From assembly GCA_035235625.1 (NCBI GenBank), contig CP141140.1, positions 36,963,351 to 37,027,350 on the forward strand: 64,000 nt of DNA. Direction: 5' to 3'. The position numbers were made by a program, and so were the translations under genes. This stretch comes from Saururus chinensis (taxonomy: Eukaryota; Streptophyta; Magnoliopsida; Piperales; Saururaceae). Shown here one piece after another: positions 59,255 to 64,000 of the stretch. The notes below the pieces were generated by a model. That model was not told the origin of the DNA, did no database searches, and worked only from the letters and a program-made list of their open reading frames with translations. Positions within the stretch are counted from its first letter, which is position 1. Every line of letters begins with the position of its first letter.

Positions 59255-62200
59255 ATGGGAGGCCTGTGCTCAAAGAGGTCAACTGTTGATAATTCACCTT
59301 CTGATAATGTACAGAGAGCAAACGGTCATGTTAGTTATGAAGCGGTGGGTTATCAAACTCGTGGTATATATTCAGACAAGGGGAGTAAGATGACTCCACC
59401 TTTGGTGGAGACTAAAACGGACAAGATGACTCCACCTTTGGTCGAGACTAAAATGGACAAGATGATCCCACCTTTGGTGGAGACTAAAATGGACAACAAT
59501 ATAAAGGAACCTTTCTCAGCTGCAAACATGACTTCTCTTGGAGACGGGATGATTGATGAGGTTGATACAGGTTACATGGAACCACAGCTATCTCGAACTT
59601 TATCACACAAGTCTAGGTCAACTAAGTCCAAGCTGGCTACTGGTGCAAAGATGAGCACAAACAAGGTAAGTCATTTTATCTTCTGATAGTCAAGTAGAAG
59701 TGGGTGATTAACTAGGAAGATGAAAGTTAATTATCTATTATCTTGATTTGATTGATATAAAACATTGTGTTTTGCTCAATGCTAGGAAAGCATTTTCTAT
59801 GCTCCCCACTTACCATGAGCCCAACGTAAGAAATGCCTTGGAGTTGTTCATCCCGGAGATTGACGGTGCACACACAACTGCACGTTAGTGTCAGTGACAT
59901 CAACGCTAATGTGCGCTAGCATGTTCGCCGTCAATCTTAAATATCAACAGCTCCTAGTTGTTCTTTATGTTGGGCTCATTGTTAGAGGGGAGCAGGAAAA
60001 ACTCTTCCCAATGCCAAATGCTTTACTATTTTTCTGTGGGTCTCAGTAATTAAACCTCCTCTCATACCTTTAATATTAATTTTGTTAAGAACAAATTTTT
60101 TCTTGTGGAGTTTTACTTTGTCTTGTATTTTAACTTTCCATATTCTCATGAATTTGTATGATGATGATTTGAACCCATAATTTTTTTTGTGGGGCCCTCT
60201 ATATGGACATTCCATTGCACGGAAAATTACTTTAAGGATGTCAACTTCTAGGTTCAAATTTCATGAAAGATTATCATTCGGCTTCCATGAATAACAACAC
60301 ATTATTTCTAGGTGCATAATAGTGGTTTGATGGTGATATGTAGTATGAAATGTATAATGAATAAACAATTCAAGCAAAGGACAGTAATGCATATGGTGAC
60401 TGTAGTGCACATTTCCCTTCCCGAAGCTGCCAAAACATTGATAGTAATATAACAAGTGGTTTCAATGTCATTACAAAGGGTGTTGATTAAAATACTGGGC
60501 GATTAATTCATTTAAATTGGTTTATCTCTCTAATGATAGTAGGTGATATATTGTATCCTGGATGATCTTATGGATCGGTATGTAGCAAGAACTTCTTGCT
60601 GCTCTCTTATTATTGTTACTGATACAAGGAAAGCCATGCGAATTAATTTGAAACTTAACTATTTACTTTTGGAGGTTTTCAAGCCAGATCAAAATTCGCT
60701 CAGGGTGCTTGATTGTCCTCAATTTTCAGAACAAACAACTTCTTTTTTATCTTCCTTTTTGAATGCCTTTCTGGCTTATATTAAGAAAGAAAATTTTCTT
60801 TCTGTACCTAATTTATCTTGACCTTTATTAATTAGAATGCTTCTTTTGGGTTGTCTGTTTTTATTTACTCCATTTGCTTTCATGCAAAATGAACCAAATT
60901 AACAAAGTGACTATCTTTCTGGTGCCATCTCTCATGTCATTGATTTCTAATAGAGAATCTTTCTCTGACGAATAAAAATGGGAGGGCCTTACCTGAATGG
61001 AAGACTTGTTTATTTGCATCATGAAACTCTTTTTATTTAAACTAACACCGACTATACTGCCCTTGGTTGAAAGCTAACGAGAGTAAACACTCTTTGGTCT
61101 TTGGACTATCATCTACTCTGAAAAGCATGCAACTTGCGGTCTTCTTATTTATCTTTGTATGGAAAGCAGACTTAAAAACAATTTATGAGCTCATGGATCA
61201 GTTATCTTCTCTGCACTAATCAAGTTTTGAACTTATAATAAACCATGTGACCCTGCTGTAAGTTGGTGAAGTTTATGATCAAATCTTTCTCTCTAATCGT
61301 TTTTTTCTAGATATAGCCAGCTTCCTTTTAGATGGTTCTATCTTATTTCATGTTATAAACTTTATTTTGTGATTTTCTCTGTAAAATCCTATCATTTACA
61401 AAGAAAATGAATCCTCAGCATGCATGTACTATTCTGTCTAGCTTAAAACCTTTTCCTTGTGGAAGCAGGTATCTGAGGTAAGCTCACTACTTAACCGTGC
61501 TGGAACTGTTGGCTTTGGAAAGGCGGTGGAGGTGTTGGACACACTTGGAAGCAGCATGACTAGCTTACACCTCAGTAGTGGATTTGTTACGGGTATGAAC
61601 ATAAAAGGCAACAAAATTTCCATTTTAGCATTTGAGGTTGCTAACACAGTTGTGAAGGGCGCAAATCTCATGCAATCCCTTTCGAAGGAAAATATTAAGC
61701 ATCTCAAAGAAAACGTTCTTCCTTCTGAAGGAGTCCAACGCTTGGTCTCCAAAGATCTGGATGAGCTACTAAAGATAGCTGCTTTTGATAAAAGGTACAT
61801 TGCATATTTTCTTTTATGTTTTTTAGCTGACAAAGAAGGAAATCTCTTAGTACTGTATGGCTCATTGTTTACAGGGAAGAATTAAAAATCTTTTCTAGGG
61901 AGGTGGTTCGTTTTGGGAATCGGTGTAAAGATCCACAATGGCATAACTTGGACAGATACTTTGATAAGTAATCTTTTGAATCCTGTCTTCCTACATTCAC
62001 ACTTGCTATCTTGAATTCAAGTCGGTATAATAAATTTTGTTTTATTGTGTGTATGTTTCAGACTGGGCTCACAGCTTATCCCTCAGAGACAGTTGAAAGA
62101 CGAGGCACAGACCATGATGCAGCAGTTGATGACTTTAGTTCAATATACTGCTGTGAGTAGTTTACCCTTGGAAATTTTTTTTTCTCTTTTGGATATACAA

Positions 62201-63219
62201 AACCTTGAGGTTCAACACAAGTGTTTATGGGATAATTTTCAGCTCATTGCAGTTTGTCCCAGGGTGGATATTACCTTCTTGAAATTTATTATTACGTGTT
62301 ATTGGACTGGAAAAATTTATTAGGTGAAAGTGACATTTCACTGATGTGATTTGGGCAACAATGTCTGCTTCCAGGCTACTGATACACTTTGTAAGGAATA
62401 ATTTCTCTTTATCTTTGACAGGAATTATACCATGAATTGCATGCATTGGACAGATTTGAGCAAGACTACAAACGAAAGCTTCAGGAAGAAGAGAATTCAA
62501 CTACAGCTCAAAGAGGTAAATTTGGCTTAACTTCATGGGGTATTGAAAATGTTCATTTTATGATAGCCCATGTGCCTGTTTGTCCTCAGTATGTGATAAT
62601 TGGTGTTTGCCAATGCTTACTGGAGTTTATTTCTTCCAATTAGTAGGAGAGAGTCTTGCAATTTTGAGGACAGAGTTAAAAAGCCAAAGGAAGCATGTGA
62701 GAAACCTTAAGAAGAAATCATTGTGGTCCAAAAATTTGGAGGAGGTATGCTGCTTTTAAGTTTTACCATTCTCATATTGAGGGTTTTATTTTTCTATTTT
62801 TTATTTAAAGTTGCCAATTTGGAGGCTTGGATATGTACTTTATCTATATTTTGAATCCTAATTAGGGCAAATGTGGTAAGGCTTTAATGTAAGGTTGGAA
62901 AATCAGAGTACCATGTATATATTTTGCAGATCATGGAAAAGCTTGTGGATATTGTCCATTTCTTATATCTAGAGATTCATGATGCTTTTGAAACAACAGG
63001 TAAACTTATTTAACAATTTTCATGTTGACACTTGCAGTTTTATGCATACCGATACATTATTACAGTAATATACAGATAAAACACGCTAAAACCACTGATG
63101 ATTCTATTGTTGGTGGTGTTTCAGACATTGGTGATAAACCTGCAAGCAATCTGCAAAGATTGGGGCCTGCTGGCCTTGCATTGCACTATGCAAATATCAT
63201 CTCCCAGATAGACACACTT
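59255..63219 (+). CDS. PSI1-like: PSK SIMULATOR 1 (PSI1)-like protein, DUF3475 and DUF668, 3' part beyond window
   Basis: Related to Arabidopsis PSI1, a plant growth regulator linked to phytosulfokine signalling; molecular activity is unknown. Eight coding exons fit GT/AG and keep frame: 59255-59665, 61469-61794, 61875-61977, 62062-62152, 62422-62515, 62647-62744, 62930-62999, 63125-63219, giving about 429 residues; the family is near 650, so roughly a third lies to the right. MGGLCSKRS at the start fits Gly2 myristoylation with a nearby palmitoylatable Cys, as known for PSI proteins. DUF3475 lies in exons 2-3 (ISILAFEVANTVVKGANLMQ, LDELLKIAAFDKREEL, FGNRCKDPQWHNLDRYFDKL). A linker helix follows (ELYHELHALDRFEQDYKRKL). 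DUF668 begins at LGPAGLALHYANIISQIDTL. No stop or frameshift is seen, so it looks functional. An upstream acceptor for exon 8 (63075) would bring in a stop, so 63125 is preferred. Confidence 0.93.
59387..59494 (+). repeat. 36-bp in-frame triplication in PSI1-like exon 1
   Basis: Three units (59387-59422, 59423-59458, 59459-59494) encode KMTPPLVETKTD, KMTPPLVETKMD and KMIPPLVETKMD. They differ at a few bases and lie in the low-complexity N-terminal region before DUF3475. Confidence 0.95.
59777..59784. repeat. Left TSD of intronic foldback element
   Basis: CAATGCTA; right copy CAATGCCA at 60009-60016 (7 of 8). Confidence 0.75.
59785..60008. mobile_element. 224-bp foldback MITE in intron 1 of the PSI1-like gene
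   Basis: The two halves pair over about 110 bases: GGAAAGCATTTTCTATGCTC against GGAAGAGTTTTTCCTGCTC, then 'atgagcccaac', 'ggagYtgtt', 'agattgacgg' and 'gcacRttagYg' arms. The near-perfect 8-bp duplication suggests hAT-type mobilisation. The transcript would form a long hairpin. Confidence 0.82.
60017..61468 (+). other. Rest of intron 1 of the PSI1-like gene
   Basis: The 1.8-kb intron runs 59666-61468 (gtaagt...gaagcag). Frames inside (e.g. 60543-60821) have no domains. T-rich toward the acceptor. Confidence 0.8.
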
Positions 63220-64000
63220 GTGAGTTCCATGCACTTGGTGCATTTTTTTTCAAAACCAAGTTTCCAGTTTTTATTAGATGTGTAGCCCTGATTCTTTGAT
63301 AATGAGTATCTAGCCTCTTTCCAACAATTTTAGATTGTTGTATGGATCTTACACCTCCACTCTGGCATGTTTTGCCCCAACTCTTTAATATGTACAACAG
63401 CATAATATAGAGTTGCTAGAATGATGCTTATTGAATCAAGGAAATCCATTTTCTGTGGTATTTGGAGACCCAAGTTTTAATGATCCGTTACAGATGGAAA
63501 TCAGAAATGAAAGAGGGAAAATTTAAGACTTTTTTACATTTCAGACCCACTCTATACGGGAAAAATGGATGTACTAGAATGTCTTTTAGTAATAACATTG
63601 AAATTTGAAAAATTTTGTGAATAGTTGAGAATGAGGAATTTTAGGGAAGAGATTATTAGATAGACTTGAGGATTAGGAGAATTTGAGGACAGGCGGGCAA
63701 GGAGATAGTGAAGTAGTGATTAGGCAGGAGAATGAATACTAGAAGAAATGAGGGGAAGAAAATAGCTAAAATCAATATTTTTTACTCATATTATGATGTT
63801 GTATATGAGTAAAATCAATTACAGGCCTCTGAAGAAGCCATATGAGACATCCACCGAAGATCAAAATCTAAAGTCGTCAAACTCAGCCATCTCTACCAAT
63901 CCAAAATTAAATCCTACTAGAACTAAGAAAAATTTTCCGATAGAACTCGTTGGACGATTCTAGTTAGGCAAACCAGGATTAAACATGTCAAAGCACTCTA
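63220..64000 (+). other. Intron 8 of the PSI1-like gene, continuing past the window
   Basis: Donor GTGAGT at 63220. The next expected exon (continuing ...DTLVSRSSS in relatives) was not found before 64000. No other gene seen. Confidence 0.7.

Noticed and set aside
63075-63124. Upstream acceptor for exon 8 giving a longer exon (KTTDDSIVGGVS)
   Set aside because: With the phase left by exon 7 this choice meets a TAA; the TTTCAG acceptor at 63124 keeps the frame and matches the family.
1-64000. tRNA, rRNA, endogenous pararetrovirus or organellar insertions
   Set aside because: No recognisable cloverleaf, rRNA or caulimovirus-type motifs were seen by eye; a tRNA or covariance-model scan was not possible here.

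Overview
This is plant nuclear DNA, from a flowering plant with a repeat-rich genome; I do not name a species. The evidence is an intron-containing host gene with GT/AG splice sites at the right end, plant-specific families (PSI1-like DUF3475/DUF668, plant mobile domain, FAR1-type MULE transposase), Ty1/copia and Ty3/gypsy retrotransposons with 5-bp target-site duplications (TSDs), and Stowaway-like and hAT-like MITEs. Only one apparently functional host gene is present, and it runs off the right edge. Almost everything else is transposable elements and their decay.

Layout. 1-865 is part of a minus-strand gypsy-type LTR. 2129-10437 is a complete 8.3-kb Mutator-like element (MULE) with about 50-bp terminal inverted repeats and a perfect 9-bp TSD. 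It carries two convergent genes: a plant-mobile-domain (PMD/MAIN-like) gene on the plus strand, and a FAR1-MULE-SWIM transposase fused to an OTU-type cysteine protease domain on the minus strand. Palindromic GC-rich tandem repeats lie between them. Both genes are broken.

10.9-42.8 kb is a deep nest of retrotransposons. The outermost layer is a decayed minus-strand copia element. Its 3' LTR was hit by a 4.5-kb solo LTR (11167-15689). Its gag was hit by another LTR (18567-40821) with TSD TTGGG; removing that LTR restores the gag frame. That LTR was in turn hit by a gypsy-type element with 4.5-kb-class LTRs (19260-39867, TSD GTAGG). Inside lie a chromovirus-like gypsy remnant (gag, RT, RNase H, integrase), a 3.4-kb solo LTR (25758-29138, TSD CCAAG), an oppositely oriented copy of the long LTR, and two further solo LTRs (33330-34563, TSD GTATG; 35472-37218, no TSD).

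46642-53564 is a structurally complete but mutated copia element with TSD GTGGG, inserted in a Stowaway-like MITE. 53.6-58 kb is AT-rich and full of small MITEs, including a 728-bp hAT-like element with an 8-bp TSD. 58.1-64 kb holds the 5' region and first eight coding exons of a PSK SIMULATOR 1 (PSI1)-like gene, with a 224-bp foldback MITE in its first coding intron and a three-copy in-frame 36-bp repeat near the N-terminus.

No rRNA, tRNA or CRISPR was recognised. The most unusual single object is the MULE with its PMD and transposase-OTU cargo. The nested stack is valuable because most of its boundaries can be placed to the base.
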